A stretch of DNA of 64,000 nucleotides from Gordonia liuliyuniae (GTDB lineage Bacteria > Actinomycetota > Actinomycetes > Mycobacteriales > Mycobacteriaceae), in contig NZ_JAKKOT010000008.1 of the NCBI RefSeq assembly GCF_021739025.1, positions 62,001 through 126,000 on the forward strand, given 5' to 3'. The position numbers and the translations under genes were made by a program. Below the pieces are notes generated by a model. The model was not told where the DNA came from. It did not search any database and worked only from the letters and a program-made list of their open reading frames with translations. This document shows, one piece after another, positions 1-8,798 of this stretch. The stretch's first letter is position 1; every line of letters starts with the position of its first letter.

Positions 1-3
1 GGT

Positions 4-9
4 TACGCT
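4..9 (+). promoter_or_regulatory. Leaderless -10 box of mshA
   Basis: TACGCT fits TANNNT and is followed by 7 bases and then the mshA ATG, the spacing expected for transcription starting on the start codon. GGAGGA also lies in those 7 bases, so a leadered transcript from outside the window cannot be excluded. Confidence 0.5.
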
Positions 10-16
10 GGAGGAC

Positions 17-1336
17 ATGACGGGTCGACACCTCCCGCGGCGGCTGGCACTGATCTCCGTGCACACGTCGCCGCTCGCGCAGCCGGGGACCGGCGACGCC
101 GGCGGACTCAACGTCTACGTGTGGCAGACCGCGACCCGTCTGGCGCGGCGCGGCGTGGAAGTTGAGATCTTCACGCGGGCAACGTCGTCGGCCGACGAAC
201 CGAGCGTCGAGGCCGCTCCCGGGGTCACCGTGCGCCACGTGCCGGCCGGACCGTTCGACGGCCTCGACAAACGTGATCTGCCCGGACAGCTGTGCGCGTT
301 CTCGGCCAATGTGCTGCGCGCCGAAGCGGCGCAGGATCCCGGTTACTACGACTTGATCCACTCTCACTACTGGCTGTCCGGTCAAGTCGGCTGGCTGGCC
401 CGCGACCGGTGGGGCGTCCCGCTGGTGCACACTGCGCACACGCTCGCCGCGGTCAAGAACGCGTCGCTCGCGATCGGCGACACCGCGGAACCGATGCTGC
501 GCGTCATCGGTGAGCAGCAGGTGGTCGACGAAGCTGACCGGCTGGTGGTGAACACGGCGACCGAGGGTTCGGAACTGGTCGACCTGTACGGAGCCGATCC
601 GTCGCGGGTGGACGTCGTCGTCCCGGGGGCGGACCTGGACCGGTATTCGCCAGGATCCAAGCTCGCGGCGCGCGCGAAGCTCGGCCTCGACCCCGACGAC
701 GTGCTCGTCACATTCGTCGGTCGCATCCAGCCGCTGAAAGCGCCCGACGTGCTCTTGCGGGCCATGGCGCCGTTGATCCACGCCGACCGCACCGGCCGAC
801 TGCGGCTCCTCGTCGTCGGCGGACCGTCGGGCAACGGCGCCGGTCTGCCGGAGACACTCATCGAGCTGGCCGCCGAACTCGGCGTGACCGAACGGGTCAC
901 GTTCCTGCCGCCCCAGGCGCCCGACGATCTCGCTCAGGTGTACCGGGCGTCCGATCTCGTCTCCGTCCCCAGTTACTCGGAGAGCTTCGGGCTGGTCGCC
1001 GTCGAAGCGCAGGCGTGTGGGATCCCCGTGCTGGCCGCCGACGTCGGCGGTCTGTGCGTGGCGGTCGCCGACGGCGTGACCGGACAACTCGTCGCCGGAC
1101 ACGGCATCGCGGAGTGGACCGAGTCGCTGGCGGGTCTGCTCGCGGACCCAGATCGGCTGCGCGCGATGGGGGTGCGGGCCGCGGTACACGCCGAGAAGTT
1201 CTCGTGGGAGCACACCACCGATGCGTTGCTGGCCAGCTACGACCGTGCTCTCGTCGGGTACCGCGGGGTCGGCGGGCGCGGAACCGGCCGGTTCGGTCTG
1301 CGCCGTCGGCGTGGGCGGACCCGGCTGACGGTGTGA
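17..1336 (+). CDS. mshA: D-inositol-3-phosphate glycosyltransferase MshA
   Basis: This GT4-family glycosyltransferase makes the first committed step of mycothiol synthesis, moving GlcNAc from UDP-GlcNAc to 1D-myo-inositol 3-phosphate in the cytoplasm. The N-terminal acceptor domain carries [13 protein letters not shown] (about residues 23-35). The C-terminal GT-B domain has [17 protein letters not shown] and the nucleotide-sugar motif [23 protein letters not shown], cut here as [16 protein letters not shown]. At 439 residues it matches the family. The tail is Arg/Gly-rich ([12 protein letters not shown]). It is followed by a YbjN-fold gene and, further on, gpmA and senX3-regX3, the same order as Rv0486-Rv0491. 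The ATG lies 7 bases behind a -10-like box. Confidence 0.96.
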   Translation: MTGRHLPRRLALISVHTSPLAQPGTGDAGGLNVYVWQTATRLARRGVEVEIFTRATSSADEPSVEAAPGVTVRHVPAGPFDGLDKRDLPGQLCAFSANVLRAEAAQDPGYYDLIHSHYWLSGQVGWLARDRWGVPLVHTAHTLAAVKNASLAIGDTAEPMLRVIGEQQVVDEADRLVVNTATEGSELVDLYGADPSRVDVVVPGADLDRYSPGSKLAARAKLGLDPDDVLVTFVGRIQPLKAPDVLLRAMAPLIHADRTGRLRLLVVGGPSGNGAGLPETLIELAAELGVTERVTFLPPQAPDDLAQVYRASDLVSVPSYSESFGLVAVEAQACGIPVLAADVGGLCVAVADGVTGQLVAGHGIAEWTESLAGLLADPDRLRAMGVRAAVHAEKFSWEHTTDALLASYDRALVGYRGVGGRGTGRFGLRRRRGRTRLTV

Positions 1337-1382
1337 GCATTCCCCGCACTTCGAGTGCAGCGGATCGACGGATGGAGACCAT

Positions 1383-1958
1383 ATGACCACGACCGACTAC
1401 ACCGCGACGTTGCGGGCCGCCCTCGACGAATCGGGGATCGACTACGCACGCAAGTCCTCCGGTGGCGCGAAATCCGAGCATCTCGTCGTCGAACTGCCCG
1501 GCGAGAAGAAGCTCAAGACGACGGTCCTGCTGACGGCGGGCATGCACGGGGTCCGAGTGGAGGCGTTCGTGTGCCGTCGCGCCGACGAGGAACTCGAAGC
1601 GGTCTACCGGTACCTACTCAAGCGCAACCGGCGGCTGTACGGCGTCGCCTACACCATCGACAATGCGGGCGACATCTACCTGGTCGGCCGGATCTCGGCG
1701 GACGCAGTCAGCCGCGACGAGATCGACCGCGTGCTCGGGCAAGTCCTGGAAGCCGCCGACGGCGACTTCAATCAGATCCTGGAGATCGGTTTCCTCACGT
1801 CGATCAAACGCGAGTGGGCGTGGCGATCCGCGCGCGGCGAGCCCATGAAGAACCTGGAGGCGTTCGCCCACCTGATCGACCCCGATGACCTGCCGGAGAT
1901 CCCGCCGCTAGCTGAATCGGGCGCACTCGACGACATAGGTGAGCCGTCCGGGGAGTGA
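1383..1958 (+). CDS. YbjN domain-containing protein
   Basis: A 191-residue soluble protein of the YbjN family, which has a type III secretion chaperone-like fold; its function in actinobacteria is not established. It has no signal peptide or membrane segment. The central part (KSEHLVVELPGEKKL to AYTIDNAGDIYLVGRI) is the alternating strand pattern of the family, and the C-terminus is acidic and proline-rich. The ATG is preceded by GGAG at a normal distance. It sits directly after mshA, as does the mycobacterial homologue Rv0487, so co-transcription with mshA is likely. Confidence 0.8.
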   Translation: MTTTDYTATLRAALDESGIDYARKSSGGAKSEHLVVELPGEKKLKTTVLLTAGMHGVRVEAFVCRRADEELEAVYRYLLKRNRRLYGVAYTIDNAGDIYLVGRISADAVSRDEIDRVLGQVLEAADGDFNQILEIGFLTSIKREWAWRSARGEPMKNLEAFAHLIDPDDLPEIPPLAESGALDDIGEPSGE

Positions 1959-2024
1959 ACCGCCGACAGTGACAACAGGGATTGGTATGGTCGGGCGGAT
2001 CTCCTCCACCGACGAAGGACCGCC

Positions 2025-3629
2025 ATGACATTCGCCTCCCCGTTCCCGGCCGTCGACATCCCCGACGTCAGCGTCTACGACTTCCTGTTCGGTTCTCTCG
2101 CCGACGACGACCGCGACCGGGCGGCGCTGGTCGACAGTGTCTCCGGAGCCACCACGACCTACGGTCAACTCGTCGCCCAGATCGACGCCGCAGCGGGCGC
2201 TCTCGCCGCCCGAGGCGTCGGGGTCGGCGACGTGGTAGCGATCCTGTCGCCGAACATCCCCGCGTTCGCGTCCGTCTTCCACGGCGTCCTGCGGTCCGGA
2301 GCGACCGCGACCACGCTGAACGCGCTGTTCACCGCGAACGAGATCACCAAACAGCTGCGGAACTCCGACGCCCGGATGATCATCACGATCTCGCTGATGG
2401 CGCCGCAGGCTCTCGAAGCCGCGCGTGCGGTCGGCATCGCCGACGTCGACGTCGTCGTCCTCGACGGTGAGGGGTCTGCGTCGACCGGGCATCCGAACGC
2501 CGCAGAACTCCTCGGCGCAGGCCTGTCCGCGCCCGACGTGTCCTTCGACCCGGCGACGCACGTCGCCGCGCTCCCGTACAGCTCCGGCACCACGGGGAAC
2601 CCGAAAGGGGTCAAGCTCAGTCACCGGAACCTCGTCGCGAATGTGTCCCAGACCGCGCCCATCCAAGGCTTCCGGAGCGACGACGTCGTCCTCGCAGTGC
2701 TCCCGTTCTTTCACATTTACGGGATGACGGTGCTGCTCAACGCGGCTCTCAAGGCCCGGGCGACGCTGGTCGTCATGCCGAAGTTCGACCTCGTCGCCTT
2801 CCTCGAGAACATCGCGAGCCGGAAGGTGACGTACACCTTCATCGCGCCCCCGATCGCCGTCGCGCTCGCCAAACATCCGATCGTCGACCAGTACGACGTG
2901 TCGTCGCTGCACACCATCGTCTCGGGCGCCGCGCCGCTCGACGAGGAACTCGGTGACACCGTCGCCCGGCGGCTGGACCTGCGGATGCTGCAGGGCTTCG
3001 GCATGACCGAACTGTCGCCGGTCAGCCACGTGATCCCGTTCGACGGGGGAGAGACGACCATGGGCCGGCCCGCGTCGCTCCAGTCGTGCGGATGGCCGAT
3101 CCCGAACACTGAGAACCGGATCGTCGACCCGGCCACCGGGGAGGACGTCGATCCGCCAGCCGAAGGCACGTCCGCGCCCGGGGAACTATGGGTGAGCGGA
3201 CCCAACGTGATGCTCGGATACCTGAACAACGACCAGGCCACCGCCGAGACGATCGTCGACGGCCACTGGCTGCGCACCGGCGACATGGCGACCGTCGACT
3301 ACGACGGCTGCGTCACCATCGTCGACCGCCTCAAAGAGCTCATCAAGTACAAGGGCTACCAGGTGCCGCCCGCCGAACTCGAAGCGCTGCTGCTGACCCA
3401 CCCTCAGATCGCCGACGCCGCGGTGATCGGCGTCAACGACGCAGACGGCGAGGAGATCCCGAAGGCGTTCGTCGTCCTGCAGGAGGGTGCGCAGCTCACC
3501 GAGGACGAAGTCGTCGCCTTCACCGCCGAACGGGTCGCCCCGTACAAGAAGGTCCGTGCCGTCGAGTTCATCGAAACGGTTCCGAAGTCGGCATCGGGCA
3601 AGATCCTGCGCAAGAATCTGCGGGGGTAG
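2025..3629 (+). CDS. Acyl-CoA / 4-coumarate-CoA ligase family protein (FadD-like)
   Basis: An ANL-superfamily adenylating enzyme of 534 residues that should activate a carboxylic acid with ATP and transfer it to CoA. The P-loop-like motif YSSGTTGNPKGVKLSHRN, the A5 motif GFGMTELSP, the hinge region DRLKELIKYKGYQVPPAELE and the C-terminal catalytic lysine in PKSASGKILRKNLRG are all present, so it looks active. The domain order is that of 4CL-like and fatty-acyl-CoA ligases; the substrate cannot be read from sequence. A GAAGGA ribosome site precedes the ATG, and a TATGGT -10-like box lies near 1987. It occupies the place that Rv0488 has in M. tuberculosis, so it is a genus-level difference in the locus. 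Confidence 0.85.
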   Translation: MTFASPFPAVDIPDVSVYDFLFGSLADDDRDRAALVDSVSGATTTYGQLVAQIDAAAGALAARGVGVGDVVAILSPNIPAFASVFHGVLRSGATATTLNALFTANEITKQLRNSDARMIITISLMAPQALEAARAVGIADVDVVVLDGEGSASTGHPNAAELLGAGLSAPDVSFDPATHVAALPYSSGTTGNPKGVKLSHRNLVANVSQTAPIQGFRSDDVVLAVLPFFHIYGMTVLLNAALKARATLVVMPKFDLVAFLENIASRKVTYTFIAPPIAVALAKHPIVDQYDVSSLHTIVSGAAPLDEELGDTVARRLDLRMLQGFGMTELSPVSHVIPFDGGETTMGRPASLQSCGWPIPNTENRIVDPATGEDVDPPAEGTSAPGELWVSGPNVMLGYLNNDQATAETIVDGHWLRTGDMATVDYDGCVTIVDRLKELIKYKGYQVPPAELEALLLTHPQIADAAVIGVNDADGEEIPKAFVVLQEGAQLTEDEVVAFTAERVAPYKKVRAVEFIETVPKSASGKILRKNLRG

Positions 3630-3705
3630 TGCGGACCGCAGCTCCTCGGTCATCGACCGCGGGCGCGACCAGGTGCGCCGTTAGCGATATGGGAAACTGA
3701 CGTAC

Positions 3706-4452
3706 ATGAGCAACGGCACCCTGATCCTGATGCGTCACGGCGAGAGCGAATGGAACGCGTCCAACCAGTTCACCGGCTGGGTGGACGTCGCGCTGACCGA
3801 GAAAGGCCGCGCCGAAGCGGTCCGCGCGGGCGAACTCCTCACCGAGCACCATCTGCTTCCCGACGTCCTTTACACGTCGCTGTTGCGTCGCGCGATCATC
3901 ACCGCACAGATCGCACTCGACACCGCAGACCGCCATTGGATCCCGGTGGTGCGCGACTGGCGACTCAACGAACGTCACTACGGTGCACTTCAGGGCCTGA
4001 ACAAGGCCGAGACCAAGGCAAAGTACGGCGACGAGCAGTTCATGCTGTGGCGCCGCAGCTACGACACGCCTCCGCCCGCGATCGAGGCCGACGCCAAATA
4101 CAGCCAGGTCGGGGATCCTCGATACGACGGCATCGACGTGCCTCTCACCGAATGCCTGCTCGACGTCGTCAAGCGGTTCATCCCGTACTACACCCAGACG
4201 ATCGAAGCCGACCTCCGGGCCGGTAAGACCGTGCTGATCGCCGCGCACGGCAACTCGCTGCGCGCCCTGGTCAAGCACCTGGACGGGATCTCCGACGAGG
4301 ACATCGCCGGGCTGAACATCCCGACCGGCAACCCGCTGCGGTACGACCTCGACGAGGATCTGCGTCCGATCACGCCCGGCGGCGTCTACCTCGATCCAGA
4401 GGCGGCCGCGGCGGGCGCCGCGGCCGTCGCCGCGCAGGGCGAGAAGAAGTAG
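3706..4452 (+). CDS. gpmA: 2,3-bisphosphoglycerate-dependent phosphoglycerate mutase
   Basis: Interconverts 3- and 2-phosphoglycerate in glycolysis and gluconeogenesis through a phosphohistidine intermediate. The RHGESEWN motif with the catalytic His sits at residues 9-16, the [12 protein letters not shown] segment follows, [12 protein letters not shown] carries the general-acid Glu, and [14 protein letters not shown] carries the second His. At 248 residues it matches the dPGM family. The tail is Ala-rich. It stands alone between the ligase and the GNAT gene, with a hairpin after the stop, and corresponds to Rv0489. Confidence 0.97.
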   Translation: MSNGTLILMRHGESEWNASNQFTGWVDVALTEKGRAEAVRAGELLTEHHLLPDVLYTSLLRRAIITAQIALDTADRHWIPVVRDWRLNERHYGALQGLNKAETKAKYGDEQFMLWRRSYDTPPPAIEADAKYSQVGDPRYDGIDVPLTECLLDVVKRFIPYYTQTIEADLRAGKTVLIAAHGNSLRALVKHLDGISDEDIAGLNIPTGNPLRYDLDEDLRPITPGGVYLDPEAAAAGAAAVAAQGEKK

Positions 4453-4467
4453 CGACACTCGCCAATT

Positions 4468-4495
4468 CGCACCCTGAGCGCTTTCCCTGGGTGCG
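4468..4495 (+). terminator. Hairpin terminator after gpmA
   Basis: CGCACCC and GGGTGCG are perfect 7-base arms around a 14-base loop, 16 bases after the gpmA stop. There is no U-tract, which is common in high-GC actinobacteria. Confidence 0.5.
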
Positions 4496-4539
4496 TCCTC
4501 CACTCCGGGACAATCGGTGCGTTCGCCTGTGACCTCGGC

Positions 4540-4545
4540 TACATT
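4540..4545 (+). promoter_or_regulatory. Leaderless -10 box of the GNAT gene
   Basis: TACATT (TANNNT) is followed by 7 bases and then ATG 4553. This supports ATG 4553 over the in-frame upstream GTG 4517. Confidence 0.6.
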
Positions 4546-4552
4546 GGAAGGC

Positions 4553-4858
4553 ATGGCAGACGCGACGATTTCGGTGACACATCTGGCCGAGCGTGAGCGC
4601 TACCGCGCTGACCTCGCAGACGATGATTCGGGTCCGGTCGAGGTCGGGTACATCGACTACACGACCGACGGTGACCATCTCGCCCTCACGCACACCGTCA
4701 TATACGACCGTTGGGGCGGAAGGGGATTCGCGGCCGAGCTGGTCAAGCAAGTCCTCGACGACATCCGGGCGAACGGGCGAAGCGTCGTCCCGGTCTGCAC
4801 GTACGTCGCCAGTTACCTGGAGAAGCATCCGGAGTATTCGGACCTCGTCGCGTCGTGA
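4553..4858 (+). CDS. GNAT-like N-acetyltransferase (YjdJ type)
   Basis: A 101-residue single-domain acetyltransferase-fold protein of the small YjdJ/NATD1 type. The core is YIDYTTDGDHLALTHTVI followed by RWGGRGFAAELVKQVLDDIRANG, which corresponds to the acetyl-CoA-binding loop and helix, and VVPVCTYVASYLEKHPEY at the C-terminus, a motif shared by this family. The acceptor is unknown. The start at 4553 is chosen because the TACATT box 7 bases upstream leaves no leader. It lies between gpmA and senX3 and is transcribed the same way, but has its own promoter. Confidence 0.8.
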   Translation: MADATISVTHLAERERYRADLADDDSGPVEVGYIDYTTDGDHLALTHTVIYDRWGGRGFAAELVKQVLDDIRANGRSVVPVCTYVASYLEKHPEYSDLVAS

Positions 4859-4972
4859 CCGGCGCGGCGAGCGCCGATCATCGGGAGTTCATTTGCGTGT
4901 AACCAGCATTGCTCCGGCGTGAATGGACGGCGAAGACTGGCTGCCCAAGCTGCGAACTCCAGGCGGTGACCG

Positions 4973-4978
4973 TAAGAT
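4973..4978 (+). promoter_or_regulatory. Leaderless -10 box of senX3
   Basis: TAAGAT is followed by 7 bases and then GTG 4986. This points to GTG 4986, not the upstream in-frame ATG 4923, as the senX3 start. Confidence 0.6.
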
Positions 4979-4985
4979 TCCGGGT

Positions 4986-6164
4986 GTGTCCGAAACCAGC
5001 GGGGGTCGCCTGATCGACGGTGCCGCGGCGAATGGGCGGTTCGGTCCGGCGCGAGTCGATGCCGGGCAACTTGACCCGGTCGATGCCACCGACGTGTCCC
5101 GCACCCATCTGCTCACGATGATGGTGGCGAAAGCGGAGACCGGGATCGTGATGGTCGACGAATTCCACACCGTCGTGATGTTCAACGACCGGGCCACCGA
5201 ACTCGGCATGGTGCGCGGCGTCCTCGCGGACGCGATCGCCGAAGGCGTCGCCGAAGTCATGTCGACCGGAGCCGACCGCCGCTTCGACTTCTCGCCGCCG
5301 CACTCGACCCTCGGTTTCGTCTCCGCGGGTCGCGCGGTGCCGCGCCCGGTCGACACCGTCCGGTGCGTGGCGAGCCTCGCCGAGGTCAACGGCGAACGCT
5401 TCGTACTCGTGTACGGCGACGACGACTCCACCAACCAGCGCGTCGAGGCGACCCGTCGCGACTTCGCCGCCAACGTCTCCCACGAACTGAAGACCCCGCT
5501 CGGTGCGATCAGCCTGATGGCCGAAGCGATGCTCGAATCGCGTGACGATCCGAGCGCGGTGGAGCACTTCGGGCGGAGAGTCCTCAAAGAGGCGACTCGA
5601 ATGGGGTCGCTCGTCAACGAGCTCATCGGACTGTCCAAGCTGCAGGACGGCAGCGTCGCCGACCTCGTCCCCGTCGACGTCGACGCACTCGTCGACGACG
5701 CGCTCGCGGGAGCAGGTGTCTCCGCCGAGGTCGCGGAGATCGAACTCGTCGTGGACCAGCCGAGCGCGCTGACCGTGCAAGGGGACCGCACGCTGCTCCT
5801 CACCGCACTGAGCAACCTGCTCGTCAATGCGATCAACCACTCGCCGACGGGCGACGTCGTGTCGGTCAGCCGCAAGGAAGCCATCATCGACGACTGTCCG
5901 ATGGCGTGCATCGCGGTCACCGACCGGGGCATCGGCATCGCGCCCGCAGACCAGCAACGAGTGTTCGAACGGTTCTACCGAGTCGACAAGGCGAGGTCAC
6001 GTGCCACCGGCGGCACCGGTCTCGGCCTGGCAATCGTCAAGCATGTGGCAGCCAGCCACGGCGGACACATCGGGTTGTGGAGCAAGCCGGGGACCGGCTC
6101 CACGTTCAGCCTCTACATACCTATCGATGAAACCCCGGCCTACTCAGAGGAACAGTCGCGTTGA
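4986..6164 (+). CDS. senX3: Sensor histidine kinase SenX3, lacking membrane segments
   Basis: Sensor kinase of the SenX3-RegX3 phosphate-starvation system; it autophosphorylates on His and passes the phosphate to RegX3. A PAS-like domain (about residues 45-145, GIVMVDEFHTVVMFNDRA) precedes the HisKA domain with DFAANVSHELKTP (His166), then the N box NLLVNAINHSP, the G1 box DRGIGIAPADQQ, the F box FERFYRVDKARS and the G2 box GGTGLGLAIVKH. The M. tuberculosis protein starts with hydrophobic membrane segments. Here the 45 residues before the PAS domain are polar, an in-frame TGA lies just before the alternative ATG 4923, and no hydrophobic stretch exists, so this kinase looks cytosolic. Its stop overlaps the regX3 start. 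Confidence 0.93.
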   Translation: MSETSGGRLIDGAAANGRFGPARVDAGQLDPVDATDVSRTHLLTMMVAKAETGIVMVDEFHTVVMFNDRATELGMVRGVLADAIAEGVAEVMSTGADRRFDFSPPHSTLGFVSAGRAVPRPVDTVRCVASLAEVNGERFVLVYGDDDSTNQRVEATRRDFAANVSHELKTPLGAISLMAEAMLESRDDPSAVEHFGRRVLKEATRMGSLVNELIGLSKLQDGSVADLVPVDVDALVDDALAGAGVSAEVAEIELVVDQPSALTVQGDRTLLLTALSNLLVNAINHSPTGDVVSVSRKEAIIDDCPMACIAVTDRGIGIAPADQQRVFERFYRVDKARSRATGGTGLGLAIVKHVAASHGGHIGLWSKPGTGSTFSLYIPIDETPAYSEEQSR

Positions 6165-6850
6165 CGCATGTACTGATCGTCGAAGACGAAGAATCGCTGG
6201 CCGACCCGTTGGCCTTCCTGCTCCGCAAGGAGGGTTTCGAGGCGAGCATCGTCAATGACGGAACGCAGGCACTGCCCGCATTCGATCGCATCAACCCGGA
6301 CATCGTCTTGCTCGACCTGATGCTCCCCGGAGTGTCCGGAACAGACATCTGCAAGTCCATCCGCGCCAAGTCGACGACGCCGGTCATCATGGTGACCGCG
6401 CGCGACAGCGAGATCGACAAGGTGGTCGGGCTCGAACTGGGCGCCGACGACTACGTGACCAAGCCGTACTCGGCTCGTGAACTGATCGCGCGGATCCGGG
6501 CGGTGATGCGCCGCGGCGGTGTCGTCGCCGACGACGAGGACGCCGCGATCGGCGTCATCGAAGTAGGGCCGGTCCGCATGGACGTGCAACGGCACACGGT
6601 GAGCGTCGGCGGCGCCGAACTGACGCTTCCGCTCAAGGAATTCGACCTCCTCGAATACCTGCTGCGGAACTCCGGCCGCGTCCTGACCCGCAGCCAGCTG
6701 ATCGACCGCGTGTGGGGTGCCGACTACGTCGGCGACACCAAGACACTCGACGTCCACGTCAAACGCCTGCGGTCCAAGGTCGAGCCGGACTCGTCGCAGC
6801 CGCGACACCTGGTGACCGTCCGAGGACTCGGGTACAAATTCGAGGCGTAG
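6161..6850 (+). CDS. regX3: Response regulator RegX3
   Basis: OmpR/PhoB-type transcription factor of 229 residues that acts with SenX3 in phosphate-dependent gene control. The receiver domain has the acidic pair in VEDEESL, the phosphorylated Asp in VLLDLMLPG and the conserved Lys in DDYVTKPYS. The C-terminal winged helix runs from about residue 130 with LPLKEFDLLEYLLRNSGRVLTRSQLIDRVWG and KTLDVHVKRLRSKVE. The TTG start overlaps the senX3 stop (TTGA), giving translational coupling. The stop lies 7 bases from the convergent gene at 6858. Confidence 0.96.
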   Translation: MTHVLIVEDEESLADPLAFLLRKEGFEASIVNDGTQALPAFDRINPDIVLLDLMLPGVSGTDICKSIRAKSTTPVIMVTARDSEIDKVVGLELGADDYVTKPYSARELIARIRAVMRRGGVVADDEDAAIGVIEVGPVRMDVQRHTVSVGGAELTLPLKEFDLLEYLLRNSGRVLTRSQLIDRVWGADYVGDTKTLDVHVKRLRSKVEPDSSQPRHLVTVRGLGYKFEA

Positions 6851-6857
6851 CGCGCAC

Positions 6858-7703
6858 CTACATCTGTTCGTACTTCAGATCGGTCTCGCGGCGGGAGGTG
6901 GCCGCGGCCGTCGCCGGATGGACGGCGATCAGGCCGAGGCCGTCGCGGCGACGACACGCGTCGGCGAGCACGGCGTAAGCCTGCTCGCCGATCAGTTCGA
7001 TGAGCTCCGGGCGGTACGACTCGTACACCTGGGTCGCGCCGATGTGCGCGTCCGGCGACCCCGAGCAGTACCAGTCGAGGTCGTGCCCGCCCTCGCCCCA
7101 CCCTCGCCGATCGAACTCGGTGAGCGTGGTCTTCAAGACCTCGGTCCCGTCGGGGCGGGTCACCCAGTCCTGTTCGCGACGCATCGGCAGCTGCCAGCAC
7201 ACGTCGGGCTTCACCGTCAGCGGTTCGAGGCCCTTGCGCAACGCCATCGAATGCAGCGAACAGCCCTGTCCGGCGGCAAAACCCGGCCTGTTCAAGAAGA
7301 TGCACGCGCCGTCGTGCAGTCGGGTCTTCAACGCGGGTTCGCCGTCGATGTCCTCGTTCTCCTCCAGATATCCGCCCGGCCCGAGCGGATCGTCGCCTGC
7401 CCCCTCGTCATGGAACTGCCAGTCGTCGGGTGTCAGCATGGCGACCCCCGCGGCCAGACGGTCACGATCGTCGTCGTCGGTCAGGTACGCGCCGTGGGTG
7501 CAACACCCGTCGGTCGGACGGTCCGCGATGATGCCACGACACGCCGGGGTGCCGAACACGCACGTCCACCGGGACAGCAGCCAGGTGAGGTCGGCGCTCA
7601 CCAGATGCTCGGGGTCGGCGGGGTCGACGAACTCGTACCATTCCCGCGCGAAATCGAGGTCGACTTCGCGCGCGGGGGACGGTTGCGGCTGCTCTGGTGA
7701 CAC
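6858..7703 (-). CDS. Conserved cysteine-rich protein (Rv0495c-like)
   Basis: A 281-residue protein resembling the conserved mycobacterial Rv0495c; its function is not known. From the GTG at 7703 (RBS GAGAGGA) it has cysteines at 48, 55, 67, 68, 134, 148 and 169, in the blocks [40 protein letters not shown] and CWQLP. Such clustered Cys with a CC pair recall the iron/zinc-chelating YkgJ-type families, so a metal site is likely but unproven. The frame stays open far upstream through the opposite strand of ppx, which is an artefact of high GC. It is divergent from ppx. Confidence 0.85.
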   Translation of the reverse strand: MSPEQPQPSPAREVDLDFAREWYEFVDPADPEHLVSADLTWLLSRWTCVFGTPACRGIIADRPTDGCCTHGAYLTDDDDRDRLAAGVAMLTPDDWQFHDEGAGDDPLGPGGYLEENEDIDGEPALKTRLHDGACIFLNRPGFAAGQGCSLHSMALRKGLEPLTVKPDVCWQLPMRREQDWVTRPDGTEVLKTTLTEFDRRGWGEGGHDLDWYCSGSPDAHIGATQVYESYRPELIELIGEQAYAVLADACRRRDGLGLIAVHPATAAATSRRETDLKYEQM

Positions 7704-7779
7704 GGGAAATCCTCTCGACACTGCGGGTCCACCGTAGTCGTCAATCGCGTCGTGACTCGCATCGACGTGTATCGCCGAG

Positions 7780-7785
7780 TAGTTT
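7780..7785 (+). promoter_or_regulatory. Leaderless -10 box of ppx/gppA
   Basis: TAGTTT is followed by 6 bases and then GTG 7792, consistent with a leaderless GTG start. Confidence 0.55.
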
Positions 7786-7791
7786 GAACCG

Positions 7792-8757
7792 GTGCGACTT
7801 GGAGTGCTCGACGTGGGCAGCAACACCGTGCATCTGCTCGTTGTCGACGCGCATCGGGGTGGCCATCCCACTCCGATGAGTTCGACCAAAGCCGTGCTGC
7901 GGCTGGCCGAGGAGATCGACGACGCGGGACGGATGCGCGATTCCGGTGCGCAAGCGCTGGTTTCGACAACCGAAGAGTTCACCCGGATCGCGAACTCGTC
8001 CGGGTGCGAGCAGATCATGGCGTTTGCGACGTCCGCGGTCCGTGACGCCACTAACTGCGACGACGTGCTCCGCAGCGTGAAGGACGCCTCCGGCCTGGAG
8101 ATCGAAGTGCTCCACGGCACCGATGAAGCGCGGCTCACCTCGCTCGCCGTCCGACGCTGGTACGGGTGGAGCGCAGGCCGCATTCTCGCTCTCGATATCG
8201 GCGGCGGCAGCCTGGAGATGTCGAACGGCGTCGACGAAGAACCCGAGGTCGCGCTGTCGCTACCGCTCGGTGCGGGCAGGCTGACGCGCGAATGGCTGCC
8301 GGACGACCCGCCGAGCCGCCGACGAGTCTCCATGCTCCGCGACTGGCTCGACGCCGAGCTGAAGCAGCCCGCGCGCGACCTGCGCGCGGTCGGCAAAGCC
8401 GATCTCGCGGTCGGATCGTCGAAGACGTTCCGGTCGCTCGCGCGGCTGACGGGCGCCGCCCCGTCCGGGGCAGGCCCCCGCGTCAAACGCACCTTGACGG
8501 TGAGTGGGCTGCGGCAACTCACCGCCTTCATCTCGAGGATGACGACGGCCGACCGAGCCGAACTCGAAGGAGTCAGCGCGGACCGTGCTCCGCAGATCGT
8601 CGCGGGCGCATTGGTCGCCGAGGCGGCGATGCGTTCACTGGGAGTCGATACACTCGATATCTGTCCGTGGGCACTACGGGAAGGAGTCATTCTGCGCCGC
8701 CTCGATGCCGAGCCCGCAGGCACAATGACGACCAATCCGATCCAGACCGCGGACTGA
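7792..8757 (+). CDS. Ppx/GppA phosphatase family protein
   Basis: An exopolyphosphatase / pppGpp-phosphatase family protein of 321 residues, equivalent to Rv0496. The N-terminal ASKHA fold begins [33 protein letters not shown], the catalytic-Glu loop [11 protein letters not shown] and the phosphate-binding [15 protein letters not shown] follow, the usual order. Mycobacterial members of this short form act as exopolyphosphatases, so polyphosphate turnover is the likely role, fitting the nearby SenX3-RegX3 system. It lacks the C-terminal HD domain of long Ppx proteins. A membrane-protein gene follows 41 bases later. Confidence 0.9.
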   Translation: MRLGVLDVGSNTVHLLVVDAHRGGHPTPMSSTKAVLRLAEEIDDAGRMRDSGAQALVSTTEEFTRIANSSGCEQIMAFATSAVRDATNCDDVLRSVKDASGLEIEVLHGTDEARLTSLAVRRWYGWSAGRILALDIGGGSLEMSNGVDEEPEVALSLPLGAGRLTREWLPDDPPSRRRVSMLRDWLDAELKQPARDLRAVGKADLAVGSSKTFRSLARLTGAAPSGAGPRVKRTLTVSGLRQLTAFISRMTTADRAELEGVSADRAPQIVAGALVAEAAMRSLGVDTLDICPWALREGVILRRLDAEPAGTMTTNPIQTAD

Positions 8758-8798
8758 CAGACCACCACCATCCAGACATGCAGGAACGGGGCCACCAC

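Noticed and set aside
6858-8798. A 646-residue minus-strand protein
   Set aside because: Only the part below 7703 has conserved sequence and a ribosome site. The upstream part is the antisense of the ppx gene.
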